A stretch of 64,000 bases of DNA. It comes from Mucilaginibacter_A sp041088075 (GTDB lineage Bacteria > Bacteroidota > Bacteroidia > Sphingobacteriales > Sphingobacteriaceae). A program made the translations under genes and the position numbers. Where the stretch lies: positions 1-64,000 of the forward strand of contig NZ_JBGCVY010000033.1 in NCBI RefSeq assembly GCF_041088075.1, in the 5' to 3' direction. The notes below the pieces were generated by a model. That model worked only from the letters and a program-made list of their open reading frames with translations. It was not told the DNA's origin and made no database searches. The stretch's first letter is position 1; the number at the start of each line of letters is the position of its first letter. Positions 16,732 to 25,213 of the stretch are shown piece by piece.

Positions 16732-17422
16732 GGTAGGTAATTAAAATGATGAGTATTAAAACGATCAAAATCACCAAAGCCCAGCCAATAAAACGGTTGA
16801 TAGGCGGCTCGTAATGTTTCAGCGATTGCTGTTTTAAAATGTATTCGTCGTCTATTTCGCCTCTTTTGTTCAGTTCAAAAAAACATTCAGAAGTGGCTTT
16901 GGCATCTACCAAAGCATTGTGCTGGTGCAGCAAAGGCTGGTTAAACAACCATTCGTACAGATCGCCCAAACGCAAATATTTGCTTTGCGGGCTGCGCGCC
17001 AATTGCTTCGTTGCCAGCATGGTGCAAAACATTTTGGCATTAACGGCAGGGTTTTCTACGCCCGAACGAAAGAAATCGGCACTGATGACGTGGTAATCCA
17101 GCTCCATAAAATGGCCGACAAGCAAAGGCTGATAGTTTAAAATATCCTGCGCCAGCAACTGCATCACCTGGTGGCGCGGCTGGCCGTGTTCGTTCAAAAA
17201 CTCACGTGTAATGCCATGGATTTTTAGGGCGTCAGGCGTGATTTTAAAATCGTCGTCTTTGATGTAATGGTCTTCCTGCTTGATCAAATTGCCTTGAGGG
17301 TTATAAACCAGCCACGAAACCTGGACAGAAAACGGCCAGTTGTTGACTTTAGAATAAGGGGCGTTCCATTTTTTAGGCAGGCCGGAAGCTTCGGTATCAA
17401 TAAAAAGCAGGTTATCTGTCAC
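16718..17422 (-). CDS. DEDDh 3'-5' exonuclease with C-terminal membrane anchor
   Basis: This is a DnaQ/RNase T-type exonuclease of 234 residues. The metal-binding acids are visible: D9 and E11 (FIDTEASG), D109 (HFMELDY), then H168 and D173 (HQHNALVDAKAT). A strongly hydrophobic segment at 211-230 (FIGWALVILIVLILIILITY) forms a single C-terminal membrane helix, unusual for proofreading nucleases. Its last 14 bases overlap the DUF294/CBS gene, giving translational coupling, and the same pair recurs in Proteobacteria. The likely role is nucleotide or RNA end processing tied to the sensor partner. Confidence 0.87.
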   Translation of the reverse strand: MTDNLLFIDTEASGLPKKWNAPYSKVNNWPFSVQVSWLVYNPQGNLIKQEDHYIKDDDFKITPDALKIHGITREFLNEHGQPRHQVMQLLAQDILNYQPLLVGHFMELDYHVISADFFRSGVENPAVNAKMFCTMLATKQLARSPQSKYLRLGDLYEWLFNQPLLHQHNALVDAKATSECFFELNKRGEIDDEYILKQQSLKHYEPPINRFIGWALVILIVLILIILITYRGTT

Positions 17423-17545
17423 AACAAAAAATCAATCTCATCAGGTAATTCTAATTGGCGTTTTAAAATTACGAGGATTTATCCAAATAGAAAATATACC
17501 GGTAAAAACAGTATGCGCATTTACGGCTGAACCCCGGCAAAATAC

Positions 17546-17590
17546 AAAAGCAGCTTTTTGCAGAAAAAACTTCTGCAAAAAGCTGCTTTT
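17546..17590. terminator. Bidirectional 20-bp perfect hairpin
   Basis: AAAAGCAGCTTTTTGCAGAA (17546-17565) pairs perfectly with 17571-17590 around a five-base loop, with T/A runs on both sides. It lies between two minus-strand genes (17683 and 17422) and is flanked by motif copies at 17503 and 17631. It probably terminates the 17991-17683 gene. Confidence 0.8.
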
Positions 17591-17682
17591 GATCGGCTTG
17601 AAATTGCTCCTGGCAATAAAATTTGCAGGATAAAAACAGTATCGGTTTGTTATTTTACCGGATCGTTTTTGCGATGCTTTGT

Positions 17683-17991
17683 TTAGCTGGCGTTTGCCTG
17701 TTTTGGCTGATCGTTAAAAAAAGACTGATCCGTATCGTGATAGTTTTTTTCGGTGTTTAAGTAATAGCTTGTCCTGGTTTCGGTTTTGTAAAAATCAATC
17801 GGTTGTTCTTGGTACAGTTCATCCGTAACCGGGTTTGTAACACGGGTTTTCACTAAAAAAACCATAAAACTAAACAAGCTTGAAGCAAGGATAAAGGCTG
17901 TCATAATCCAAAAATAGGTTAAAAGTAAATAAGCATAAGTGGCAGCAATTACTAAGATGGCAATCAGGTAGAAATAGCTAAATCTTTTCAT
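17683..17991 (-). CDS. Small membrane protein of unknown function
   Basis: The 102-residue product has two membrane segments (about 5-25 and 28-48) and a polar, tyrosine- and asparagine-rich cytosolic tail (YYLNTEKNYHDTDQSFF). No family is recognised. It is flanked downstream by a strong bidirectional hairpin and upstream by a near-palindromic motif pair (18100-18125), so it seems to be its own unit. Confidence 0.65.
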   Translation of the reverse strand: MKRFSYFYLIAILVIAATYAYLLLTYFWIMTAFILASSLFSFMVFLVKTRVTNPVTDELYQEQPIDFYKTETRTSYYLNTEKNYHDTDQSFFNDQPKQANAS

Positions 17992-18099
17992 TGGTTTTGT
18001 TATTTGGTGAAGGGTTATACGTGTACATTTTCAGTTAGTTACGTTGGCTTTTCAAAAAAATAAAGCTGGTTTTCAAATTACTTTACGTTAAAAAACTTG

Positions 18100-18125
18100 C
18101 TGTTTTTACCGGCATAAAAACAGTA
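18100..18125. repeat. Near-palindromic overlap of two ACAG-type motifs
   Basis: CTGTTTTTACCGGCATAAAAACAG is almost a perfect palindrome. Each half is an ACAG-type core with the last bases altered (CTGTTTTTA and TAAAAACAGTAA). It resembles the tight pair at 62813-62842. Confidence 0.6.
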
Positions 18126-18242
18126 AAAGTTGGTATGGATTAACAAGTTTATAGTTGATAGATGGAAACCTTGCTTTTATTGAAATTGGCCTGTTGGTTT
18201 CCGAAAAAAAATTAATACTTTCCGTTCCTAAAACCGAGTTAC

Positions 18243-19625
18243 ATGAAAGCTAAATTTTTACAATTATTGGGCTTGCTGCTTTTTTGCCTGCTAAAAACAG
18301 TATGCCTTGCCGGCGACCCGCATTTGCCCGAAAATTATTACTGGAAAAAATTGCCCAACGGTTTGCAGGTTGTGGTGATTGAAAACCGAAAAGTGCCGCT
18401 AACCACTATCGAGATTGCCGTGAAAAACGGAGCTTACACCGAAGGGCCGGAATACAGCGGGCTTTCGCACTTGTTTGAGCACATGTTTTTTAAGGCGAAC
18501 AAAGATTACCCAACGCAGGAAAAATTTTTGAAACGCACGCAGGAACTGGGCGCAATCTGGAACGGAACGACCGACGTAGAACGCGTAAATTATTTTTTTA
18601 CGTTTGATAAAGACAGCCTGAACGCCGGGCTGAAATTTATGAACGCGGCCATCCGTTTTCCGATTTATCGCGAAGAAGACATGAAAAAGGAACGGCCGGT
18701 TGTTGACGGCGAGTTTCAGCGGGCCGAGAGCGATCCGGGTTTCCAGTTGTGGTTCGAATCGCAAAAGTATTTGTGGGGAGACCAGATCACCAGGAAAAAC
18801 CCGATCGGCATCCACGAGATCATCAACACGGCAACGCCAGCCAAAATGATGATTATCAAGGATAAATATTATGTGCCAAACAATAGTTTGCTAACCATTT
18901 GCGGTGATGTAAACCACGACGATGCTTTTAAAATGGCCGAAACTATTTTTGGAAGCTGGACACCGGCAGCAGAAGATCCCCAGAAAAAATACCCGATCCC
19001 GCCGTTTAAACCGCTAAGCAAACCTGCTTTTTTTGTAAAAGAATCTTCCATCGCCGAAACGCCTTATATGATGTTTTCGTGGCAAGGCCCTTCTGCCGGA
19101 ACGGATTCTGCCGCTACTTTGGCTGCCGATGTTTTTTCGACCATTGTTGGTTTAAATTCATCCAAACTGCAACAGGCTTTGGTGGATAAAGGCTTGGCTA
19201 CCAATGCAGGGTTGAATTATTCCACTGCACGCTATACCGGACCGATAGAAATGGACATCGTGCCCAATCCAACCAAATTAAAAGAATGTTTTGATGAGGT
19301 GAACCGGCAAATTGCCCTTTTTGCCAGCCCAGATTATTATACCGACAAGCAATTGGAAGACGCGAAAGCGATTTTACTGCGCAATGATGTCCGCCGGAAA
19401 GAAAAACCGTCCAGTTTGCCCAGCCAGTTAAGTTACAACTGGTGCAGCACTTCGCTGGATTACGCAACCGACCAGGATAAAAATTACCAGAAAGTAACCC
19501 GGGCGGATATTAAAAGATTTTTGAACACTTACGTAGTTAAAAAGCCGGTTGTGGCAGGTATCGTTTTAAATGCTGCCTTAAACAAGCAGGCCAATGTTTC
19601 ATCCTTTTTTGTTGCACCTAAATAA
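18243..19625 (+). CDS. M16 zinc metallopeptidase, catalytic subunit
   Basis: This is a pitrilysin-type (inverzincin) peptidase of 460 residues with a signal peptide (MKAKFLQLLGLLLFCLLKT, cut near A23). The inverted zinc site HLFEH is at 76-80. The second M16 domain spans about 200-400. A motif copy at 18292 encodes LLKTV in the signal peptide. The next gene is a partner M16 subunit without the zinc site, so the two probably form a periplasmic heterodimer, as in processing-peptidase-like pairs of Bacteroidota. Substrates are unknown. Confidence 0.93.
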   Translation: MKAKFLQLLGLLLFCLLKTVCLAGDPHLPENYYWKKLPNGLQVVVIENRKVPLTTIEIAVKNGAYTEGPEYSGLSHLFEHMFFKANKDYPTQEKFLKRTQELGAIWNGTTDVERVNYFFTFDKDSLNAGLKFMNAAIRFPIYREEDMKKERPVVDGEFQRAESDPGFQLWFESQKYLWGDQITRKNPIGIHEIINTATPAKMMIIKDKYYVPNNSLLTICGDVNHDDAFKMAETIFGSWTPAAEDPQKKYPIPPFKPLSKPAFFVKESSIAETPYMMFSWQGPSAGTDSAATLAADVFSTIVGLNSSKLQQALVDKGLATNAGLNYSTARYTGPIEMDIVPNPTKLKECFDEVNRQIALFASPDYYTDKQLEDAKAILLRNDVRRKEKPSSLPSQLSYNWCSTSLDYATDQDKNYQKVTRADIKRFLNTYVVKKPVVAGIVLNAALNKQANVSSFFVAPK

Positions 19626-19645
19626 CCTTGAAAAACATCACTCTA

Positions 19646-20974
19646 ATGAAAAAAAACCTAATCGTGCTGTTTTTAACCGGTTGGTTATTTACATCGGCAC
19701 AAGCCCAAAAACCAGCCTACGAAATGATGGTTGACGGCGTAAAAGTAATTGTACAGCCCAGCGGAAACGAAATTGTAGAAGTGCAAACCGTTTTGAAAGG
19801 CGGCGTTCAAAATTATCCGGCAGATAAAACCGGGATTGAATCGTTGGCCATGTCGGCCTTGACGGAATGCGGCACAAAAAACGATGATAAAAACAGCTTC
19901 AAAAACAAGCTGGACAAAGTAAGCGCGCAGGTTTACGGCTACACCGGCAAGGATTACGCCGTGTTTAGGATGAACTGCATCAAAAGCGATTTCAACACCG
20001 TTTGGCCGCTTTATGTAGATGCTTTGACCCAGCCGCGTTTTGACGAAAAGGAATTCGCCCGCGTAAAACAGGATGCCATTAACAACCTGAAAGCGCAAAA
20101 CTCGCAGCCGGATGCGGCGATCAATAAATTTGCCGAGCAGGTTGCTTTTGCCGGCCGCGATTACGCCAAAGACCCGATGGGCACGGTGGAATCTTTGCAA
20201 AGTTTTACCGCTGCTGCTACCAAAGCTTATTATCAATCTATTTTAACGCGAAGCCGGATGGTGATTGTGGTGGTTGCCGATCTGGACAAAGCCGAAATCG
20301 AGAACAAAGTAAAAGCGATGCTGGCCGGCGTAAAGCCCGGTGCTCCTTTTACCCTTAAAAAATCATCGTTCCGTATTTATAAAAACACGTTTACCGTTAC
20401 GCCGAAAGAACTGGCCACGAATTATATCGAAGGCATCACCAGCGGGCCACAACCCGGAACGCCTGATTTTAATGCTTTCCAGGTTGCGATGCGGATTTTT
20501 TACGACAAACATTTTCTGGATGTGCGCACCAACAACGGTTTATCGTATGCGCCGGGCGCTTATTTTAGTGGCGGCGCCACGTCTTCTGCCCGTTTTGTGG
20601 TTTCAACTACGCAGCCTGATGCTTACATTAAAGTATTAGATCAATTAATAGAACGGATCAAAAAAGAAGGTTTTAATGCGGATGAAGTAAAAGATATGAA
20701 AACCACCTTCCTCACCAGCTTTTACTACAAACAGGAAACCAACAGTGCGCAGGCATCGTCCATCGCTGCCAACGAGGTTTTGCACGATAACTGGAAACGC
20801 TCTTTAACTTTGGCCGATGACGTAAAAAAACTAACGCCGGACGAAGTGAACACCGCTTTCCGCCGTTACGTGGGCAACATCAGTTGGGTTTACCAGGGCG
20901 ACCCGAAAAAGGTTGACCAGATTTTGTATATCAACGGAACCATCAAACGGCCGGACAACCCGGTTAACCATTGA
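19646..20974 (+). CDS. M16-family peptidase partner, non-catalytic subunit
   Basis: The 442-residue product starts at the ATG at 19646 (MKKNLIVLFLTGWLFTSAQA signal peptide). A TTG at 19628 is in frame but would spoil the signal start. The region aligned with HxxEH reads GIESLAMSALTE, so zinc binding is lost, as usual for the second member of such pairs. Spacing to the catalytic gene is 20 bp. The TGA stop at 20972-20974 runs directly into a motif copy and a terminator hairpin shared with the converging Dabb gene. Confidence 0.92.
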   Translation: MKKNLIVLFLTGWLFTSAQAQKPAYEMMVDGVKVIVQPSGNEIVEVQTVLKGGVQNYPADKTGIESLAMSALTECGTKNDDKNSFKNKLDKVSAQVYGYTGKDYAVFRMNCIKSDFNTVWPLYVDALTQPRFDEKEFARVKQDAINNLKAQNSQPDAAINKFAEQVAFAGRDYAKDPMGTVESLQSFTAAATKAYYQSILTRSRMVIVVVADLDKAEIENKVKAMLAGVKPGAPFTLKKSSFRIYKNTFTVTPKELATNYIEGITSGPQPGTPDFNAFQVAMRIFYDKHFLDVRTNNGLSYAPGAYFSGGATSSARFVVSTTQPDAYIKVLDQLIERIKKEGFNADEVKDMKTTFLTSFYYKQETNSAQASSIAANEVLHDNWKRSLTLADDVKKLTPDEVNTAFRRYVGNISWVYQGDPKKVDQILYINGTIKRPDNPVNH

Positions 20975-21046
20975 TGCTTCTTTTATCGCATAAAAAACGC
21001 GTTCCTAATTTTCGGGAGCGCGTTTTTTATATGGTAAAAGAAGTAT
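20974..21046. terminator. Bidirectional terminator framed by inverted motif pair
   Basis: The motif cores at 20974-20985 (minus) and 21035-21046 (plus) bracket an inner stem, AAAAAACGCG with GCGCGTTTTTT. Runs of A and T serve both strands. The M16 gene and the Dabb gene converge here, ending at 20974 and 21050. This is the same use as terminators built from paired uptake sequences in Neisseria and Haemophilus. Confidence 0.8.
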
Positions 21047-21049
21047 TGC

Positions 21050-21355
21050 TTATTCAGCATCCACAGAATCATAAATTACGACTTTTTCCCAAAGGTGTGC
21101 GCAGTTTTTAACGAAAGCTTCATGAACGGAATCAACCTGATAGCTTTCCTGTTCTTGTAAATTGTTAAAAATCAGCAGCAAAGAAAAATCATAAGAAGTA
21201 TCAATTACCGGCCGGTTGGTTGTAGCCGGAACACCGATATGGATACTTATTTTAGGTTGAATGGCAGCTAAAGTTTGTAAACCTTGTAGCAAATCTTTTT
21301 TGTCTGAATCGCTGGTTTTGTTTTTAAGCCAGAAAAAAACGTGGTGTGTAAACAT
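21050..21355 (-). CDS. Dabb-family stress-responsive protein
   Basis: The 101-residue dimeric alpha/beta-barrel (Dabb) protein has the typical start MFTHHVFFWLKN and a C-terminal HEAFVKNCAHLWEK helix carrying the conserved HPxH-like region. Family members occur in stress responses and as small enzymes; no activity can be assigned here. It is monocistronic, with a motif copy 41 bp upstream (21396). Confidence 0.88.
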   Translation of the reverse strand: MFTHHVFFWLKNKTSDSDKKDLLQGLQTLAAIQPKISIHIGVPATTNRPVIDTSYDFSLLLIFNNLQEQESYQVDSVHEAFVKNCAHLWEKVVIYDSVDAE

Positions 21356-21427
21356 GGTTTATAAATTATATTACAAGTTCAACTTTATTATGGTGATGCT
21401 TCTTTTATCGATATAAAATTGGTGAAC

Positions 21428-22900
21428 CTACGCCAACACCTTTTTCCAGCTTACCAAATCGCCAATTATTTTTTCCAGGTCATCTGCATTTACACGTTCC
21501 TGCACCATCGTATCGCGGTGGCGGATGGTAACGGAATTGTCTTCCAAAGTTTGATGATCTACCGTGATACAAAACGGCGTGCCAATCGCATCCTGGCGGC
21601 GGTAACGTTTCCCAATGGAGTCTTTTTCATCATACTGCAAATTGAAATCCAGTTTCAGCTTGTCCATAATGTCGCGTGCTTTTTCCGGCAAACCATCTTT
21701 TTTGGTCAAGGGAAGAATAGTTGCCTTGATAGGAGCGAGGGCAGGAGGAAACTTCAATACTACGCGACTGTCTTTTTTATCGCCTTCGCTTAAATCCTGT
21801 TCTTCGTAAGCGTTGATGAGCGTGAGCAAAAACATGCGGTCCAAACCGATGGAAGTTTCAATCACATACGGCACATAGCTTTGTTTCTCTTTGTCGGTTT
21901 CCTGCGGATCGAAAAAACGCAACTTTTTGCCCGAAAATTTTTCATGCTGAGACAAATCAAAATCAGTGCGGCTGTGTATTCCTTCCACTTCTTTAAACCC
22001 AAACGGAAACTCAAACTCAATATCCGTAGCGGCGTTGGCGTAATGTGCCAGTTTGGTGTGGTCGTGGAAACGGTATTTTTCGGGCGAAGTGCCTAAAGCC
22101 AAATGCCATTTTAAACGCGCCGCTTTCCAATGCGCAAACCATTCCGGTTCGGTTCCCGGTTTGATAAAGAATTGCATTTCCATTTGCTCAAATTCACGCA
22201 TCCGCAAAATAAACTGACGGGCAATCACTTCGTTCCGGAACGCTTTACCAATCTGCGCAATTCCAAACGGGATTTTCATCCGGCCAGATTTCTGCACGTT
22301 TAGAAAGTTCACGAAAATCCCTTGCGCCGTTTCCGGCCGTAAATAAACTTCGTCCGAGCCTTCTGCCATTGCGCCAAATTGTGTCGAAAACATCAGATTG
22401 AACTGACGAACTTCAGTCCAGTTTCTGGTTCCGGAAACCGGATCAGCAATTTCATGTTCTTCAATCAATTCTTTTAACCGCGAAAAATCTTCGGCTTTTA
22501 AAGCGTCGTCCATGGCCAACTGCAACGCTTCGGCCTTATCGGTTTTGCCTTCTTTATCGTATTTCGCAATCTTATCTTCCAATAACTGATCCGCCCGGTA
22601 ACGTTTTTTAGAATCCTTATTGTCAATCATCGGATCGTTAAAACCGGCAACGTGTCCGCTGGCTTCCCAAATTTTGGGGTGCATAAAAATAGCAGAATCA
22701 ATGCCCACAATATTTTCGTTCAACTGCACCATCGCTTTCCACCAGTAAGTTTTGATGTTGTTTTTCAGTTCCGCGCCGTATTGGCCGTAATCATAAACTG
22801 CACTCAACCCGTCGTAAATTTCGCTGGACTGGAAAACAAAGCCATACTCTTTGGCATGGGCGATCACGTTTTTAAAAAGCTCGTCGTTGTTTTTGCTCAT
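21428..22900 (-). CDS. glyS: Glycyl-tRNA synthetase, dimeric (eukaryote/archaeal type)
   Basis: This class II synthetase charges tRNA-Gly. At 490 residues it is the single-chain alpha2 form, not the alpha/beta tetramer. Class II motifs are visible: 'RQFNLMFSTQFGA', 'EVYLRPETAQGIFVNF', 'IPFGIAQIGKAFRNE', motif 3 in 'IGLDRMFL', and the C-terminal anticodon domain ('PPALAPIKATILPL'). A MITE-like element lies about 30 bp upstream of the start and may carry or disturb its promoter. Confidence 0.96.
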   Translation of the reverse strand: MSKNNDELFKNVIAHAKEYGFVFQSSEIYDGLSAVYDYGQYGAELKNNIKTYWWKAMVQLNENIVGIDSAIFMHPKIWEASGHVAGFNDPMIDNKDSKKRYRADQLLEDKIAKYDKEGKTDKAEALQLAMDDALKAEDFSRLKELIEEHEIADPVSGTRNWTEVRQFNLMFSTQFGAMAEGSDEVYLRPETAQGIFVNFLNVQKSGRMKIPFGIAQIGKAFRNEVIARQFILRMREFEQMEMQFFIKPGTEPEWFAHWKAARLKWHLALGTSPEKYRFHDHTKLAHYANAATDIEFEFPFGFKEVEGIHSRTDFDLSQHEKFSGKKLRFFDPQETDKEKQSYVPYVIETSIGLDRMFLLTLINAYEEQDLSEGDKKDSRVVLKFPPALAPIKATILPLTKKDGLPEKARDIMDKLKLDFNLQYDEKDSIGKRYRRQDAIGTPFCITVDHQTLEDNSVTIRHRDTMVQERVNADDLEKIIGDLVSWKKVLA

Positions 22901-22931
22901 AACGGGGGCAAAGATAATTTTTAGGAATTAA

Positions 22932-23090
22932 GAGCCTGTTTAAATTTATATTAAAAAGAGCCAATGCTTCTTTTACCCTATAAAAATTGGCGACTGTATC
23001 AATTTAAAAAAATCAAAAACGTACTGCCTGCCATTTTTTAGGTGATGAAAGAAGCATAGAAATATATTGAACAAAAATTTAAACAGGCTC
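22932..23090. mobile_element. MITE-like element, 159 bp, TSD TAA
   Basis: The left end GAGCCTGTTTAAATTT (22932-22947) is perfectly mirrored at the right end (23075-23090). Direct TAA repeats flank it (22929-22931 and 23091-23093). The core carries an inverted motif pair: 22964-22975, and a one-base variant TGAAAGAAGCAT at 23045-23056. There is no ORF inside. It lies between divergent glyS and the 23133 gene. End sequence and TNA target suggest mobilisation by an IS5-type transposase (inference). Confidence 0.85.
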
Positions 23091-23132
23091 TAAGAATTGT
23101 AGATTTGTTAAAGAACAAAGATTAGTATCGGT

Positions 23133-23855
23133 ATGGAAAACGAAATTGCAAAACCAGTTACTCTTTTTAACACACCAAAAGGAGTTCTTCTGTATATTTT
23201 GGCTGTTTGTGTTTCCGGGCCAATTGCGATGATTTTCCCTTATATTTTTCACGGAACATATGCATCATGTGTTTTTGGTGCAATTAGTTTTTTCGCGGTT
23301 CCGTTTATCTGCTTTTGGTTTATAAAAAAGATGTGTACCAGAAACGCAACTTTTGTAGTAAATAAACTCGGTTTTGAAGTTCAGGAAATTGATGAGGAAA
23401 ATAATACCACTATCAATTGGGATGAAATAGCGAGCTACCAGGTACGACCTTTTAAAGCACTTTCGGGAAAAGGCTTTGTAGTGAAAATACATTGCAAAAG
23501 CGACCGTAATTTTAAGTTTGAAATTATTGATTCCTGGAATTTATATGATGCGGTAGATGAAGAATCCATAGTAGTTTTAATTTCTCAGCACATTAGTAAG
23601 TACAATGGACAGCAAACAAACGAGGAAAATAAAATCGTTCTTTTACCTGGATTTTTTGCTTCAAAATCAGGAATATATTTATTTTGGCTACCGATTCTGT
23701 TGGTGGTTTTTGATTTGGCATATCGTTTAACTCATCCTATGGTTCTTAAAAAGGATGTTCTGTTCTTTTTCTCTGTTGCCATGCTTGCTTTAGGTTTGTT
23801 CGGACAAAGAAAAAAAAGCAAACAGGTTTTTGAAAGGTTATCAGAAGTGCAGTAA
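23133..23855 (+). CDS. Membrane protein of unknown function
   Basis: The 240-residue protein has two membrane segments near the N-terminus (about 15-35 and 42-66), a soluble PH-like stretch (70-160, with 'ATFVVNKLGFEVQEIDEENN' and 'INWDEIASYQV') and two C-terminal segments (about 178-225). This layout resembles small bacterial PH-domain membrane proteins, but no family is firmly recognised. Its start lies 43 bp after a MITE-like element. Confidence 0.65.
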   Translation: MENEIAKPVTLFNTPKGVLLYILAVCVSGPIAMIFPYIFHGTYASCVFGAISFFAVPFICFWFIKKMCTRNATFVVNKLGFEVQEIDEENNTTINWDEIASYQVRPFKALSGKGFVVKIHCKSDRNFKFEIIDSWNLYDAVDEESIVVLISQHISKYNGQQTNEENKIVLLPGFFASKSGIYLFWLPILLVVFDLAYRLTHPMVLKKDVLFFFSVAMLALGLFGQRKKSKQVFERLSEVQ

Positions 23856-23934
23856 TGCTTGTGCTAATAATTTGGAACTAAGATTTAGTGTGGAACAATG
23901 TGTAGTTTTGTTTATTACCAAAATCCGTAAAGCC

Positions 23935-24171
23935 ATGAACGAAAAGGAGCTTTTAAGCAGAATTACCATCAACCCGGAAATCTGCCATGGTAAACCAACA
24001 ATCCGTAACAAAAGATACATGGTAGAAGTAATTTTAGATTTGCTTTCTGCTGATATGACTTACCAAGAAATTTTGGAAGATTACGAAGATTTGGAATATG
24101 ATGATATTTTAGCTTGTTTAGCGTTTGCCGCTAATTTACTACGCATAAAATCTTACTCGGCTGTTCTTTAA
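23935..24171 (+). CDS. DUF433 antitoxin-like protein
   Basis: The 78-residue product from the ATG at 23935 matches DUF433: 'RITINPEICHGKPTIRNKRYMVEVILDLLSADMTYQEILEDY' and then 'ILACLAFAA'. DUF433 proteins are usually antitoxins of DUF5615 PIN-like toxins encoded directly downstream. Here the downstream partner is only a remnant, starting at an ATA that overlaps the stop. The antitoxin therefore appears orphaned. Confidence 0.88.
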   Translation: MNEKELLSRITINPEICHGKPTIRNKRYMVEVILDLLSADMTYQEILEDYEDLEYDDILACLAFAANLLRIKSYSAVL

Positions 24172-24270
24172 TAAAGTTTTTAGTTGATGCCCAATTTTCA
24201 AATTTAATATGCGATTGCTTCCTCAAAGGAACGGTGAAGGTTAAAGGATTGGTAATTGGAAAAAATCTTA
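24171..24270 (+). pseudogene. DUF5615 PIN-like toxin remnant
   Basis: Frame ATA AAG TTT TTA GTT GAT GCC reads (I/M)KFLVDAQFSNLICDCF, the N-terminus of DUF5615 toxins, including the first catalytic Asp. The start codon is ATA rather than ATG and overlaps the DUF433 stop by one base. Similarity fades after about 17 residues, and a MITE-like element begins at 24271. The toxin is therefore truncated and not functional. Confidence 0.65.
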
Positions 24271-24415
24271 GATATTTATATCATAAAATTTTACAATGCT
24301 TCTTTTATGCCTATAAATTTGGTGTGCCCGGATATTTTACTCATACAAAAAGACAATGATTTTTAGGTGGTAAAAGAAGCATGGCAAATAAGTTTAACAA
24401 AATTTAAACAGGCTT
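24271..24415. mobile_element. MITE-like element, 145 bp, shortened left end, TSD TTA
   Basis: The right half matches the 159-bp copies (TTTTTAGGTGGTAAAAGAAG, then AAATTTAAACAGGCTT). The left end has lost most of the terminal repeat (GATATTTATATC in place of GAGCCTGTTTAAATTT). TTA flanks both ends (24268-24270 and 24416-24418). It carries the motif pair 24296/24371. Confidence 0.7.
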
Positions 24416-24450
24416 TTAATCAAACACAAAATTCCTTTTTAAATTTGAAG

Positions 24451-24476
24451 AAGATTTCTCCTATCGTCGAAATGAC
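24451..24476 (+). repeat. 'AAGATTTCTCC...TCGAAATGAC' REP-like repeat
   Basis: This is one of five copies in the window; the others are at 486-520, 31885-31920, 31942-31977 and 32031-32062. Such a repeat is widespread in Bacteroidota spacers. Confidence 0.6.
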
Positions 24477-24505
24477 AACCGATAGCTTAAATCTAAAAGC
24501 CATTT

Positions 24506-25213
24506 ATGAGCATCCACGTCCAAAACCTATCCAAAATCTACGGCACGCAAAAAGCGGTTGATGCCATTTCCTTTTCCGCAGAACCGGGAAAAGTGCTGGG
24601 TTTTCTCGGTCCGAACGGCGCGGGCAAATCCACCACGATGAAAATTCTGACTTGCTTTATCCCGCAAACCTCCGGAACGGCAATGGTCAATGGTTTTGAT
24701 ACGGTAAAAGAAGCATTGCAAGTGCGGCAGCAAATCGGTTATCTGCCCGAAAGCAACGCTTTGTACCAGGATTTGTATGTAAAAGAAGCATTGCATTTTG
24801 TGGCTTCCATTCATAAAATTTATCAGCCTGAAAAACGGGTTGCCGAAGTGATCGAGGAAACCGGTTTAGGCCCCGAACAGCATAAAAAAATTGGACAGCT
24901 AAGCAAAGGCTATAAACAACGCGTTGGTTTGGCGCAGGCCATTTTGCACAACCCGCAGGTTTTGATTTTGGACGAACCAACTTCCGGCCTGGATCCAAAC
25001 CAATTAATAGGCATCCGCAATTTGATCAAAGAGTTGGGAAAAAACAAAACCGTCATTCTTTCCACGCACATCATGCAGGAAGTGGAAGCTATTTGCGATC
25101 AGGTCATCATCATCAATAAAGGAAAAATTGTGGCCGACGATGCGCTTGTTAATTTGTACCGGCAGCACCAAAACCAATCGCTGGAAAAAATATTCATCAA
25201 ATTAACCAACTGA
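24506..25213 (+). CDS. gldA: Gliding-type ABC transporter ATPase GldA
   Basis: The 235-residue ATP-binding subunit has Walker A GPNGAGKST (35-43), signature LSKGYKQRVGLAQ, Walker B VLILDEPTSGLDP and an H-loop STHIM. Together with gldF and gldG downstream it would form the GldAFG ABC exporter linked to gliding in Flavobacterium; in Sphingobacteriaceae the role is less clear. It is separated from gldF by a small barrel gene. Two motif copies, 24715 and 24780, lie 65 bp apart inside the gene, each encoding VKEAL. Confidence 0.88.
   Translation: MSIHVQNLSKIYGTQKAVDAISFSAEPGKVLGFLGPNGAGKSTTMKILTCFIPQTSGTAMVNGFDTVKEALQVRQQIGYLPESNALYQDLYVKEALHFVASIHKIYQPEKRVAEVIEETGLGPEQHKKIGQLSKGYKQRVGLAQAILHNPQVLILDEPTSGLDPNQLIGIRNLIKELGKNKTVILSTHIMQEVEAICDQVIIINKGKIVADDALVNLYRQHQNQSLEKIFIKLTN

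Noticed and set aside
19646..20974. Loss of the zinc site in the second M16 gene as a novelty
   Set aside because: Catalytic/non-catalytic M16 pairs are common in Bacteroidota.
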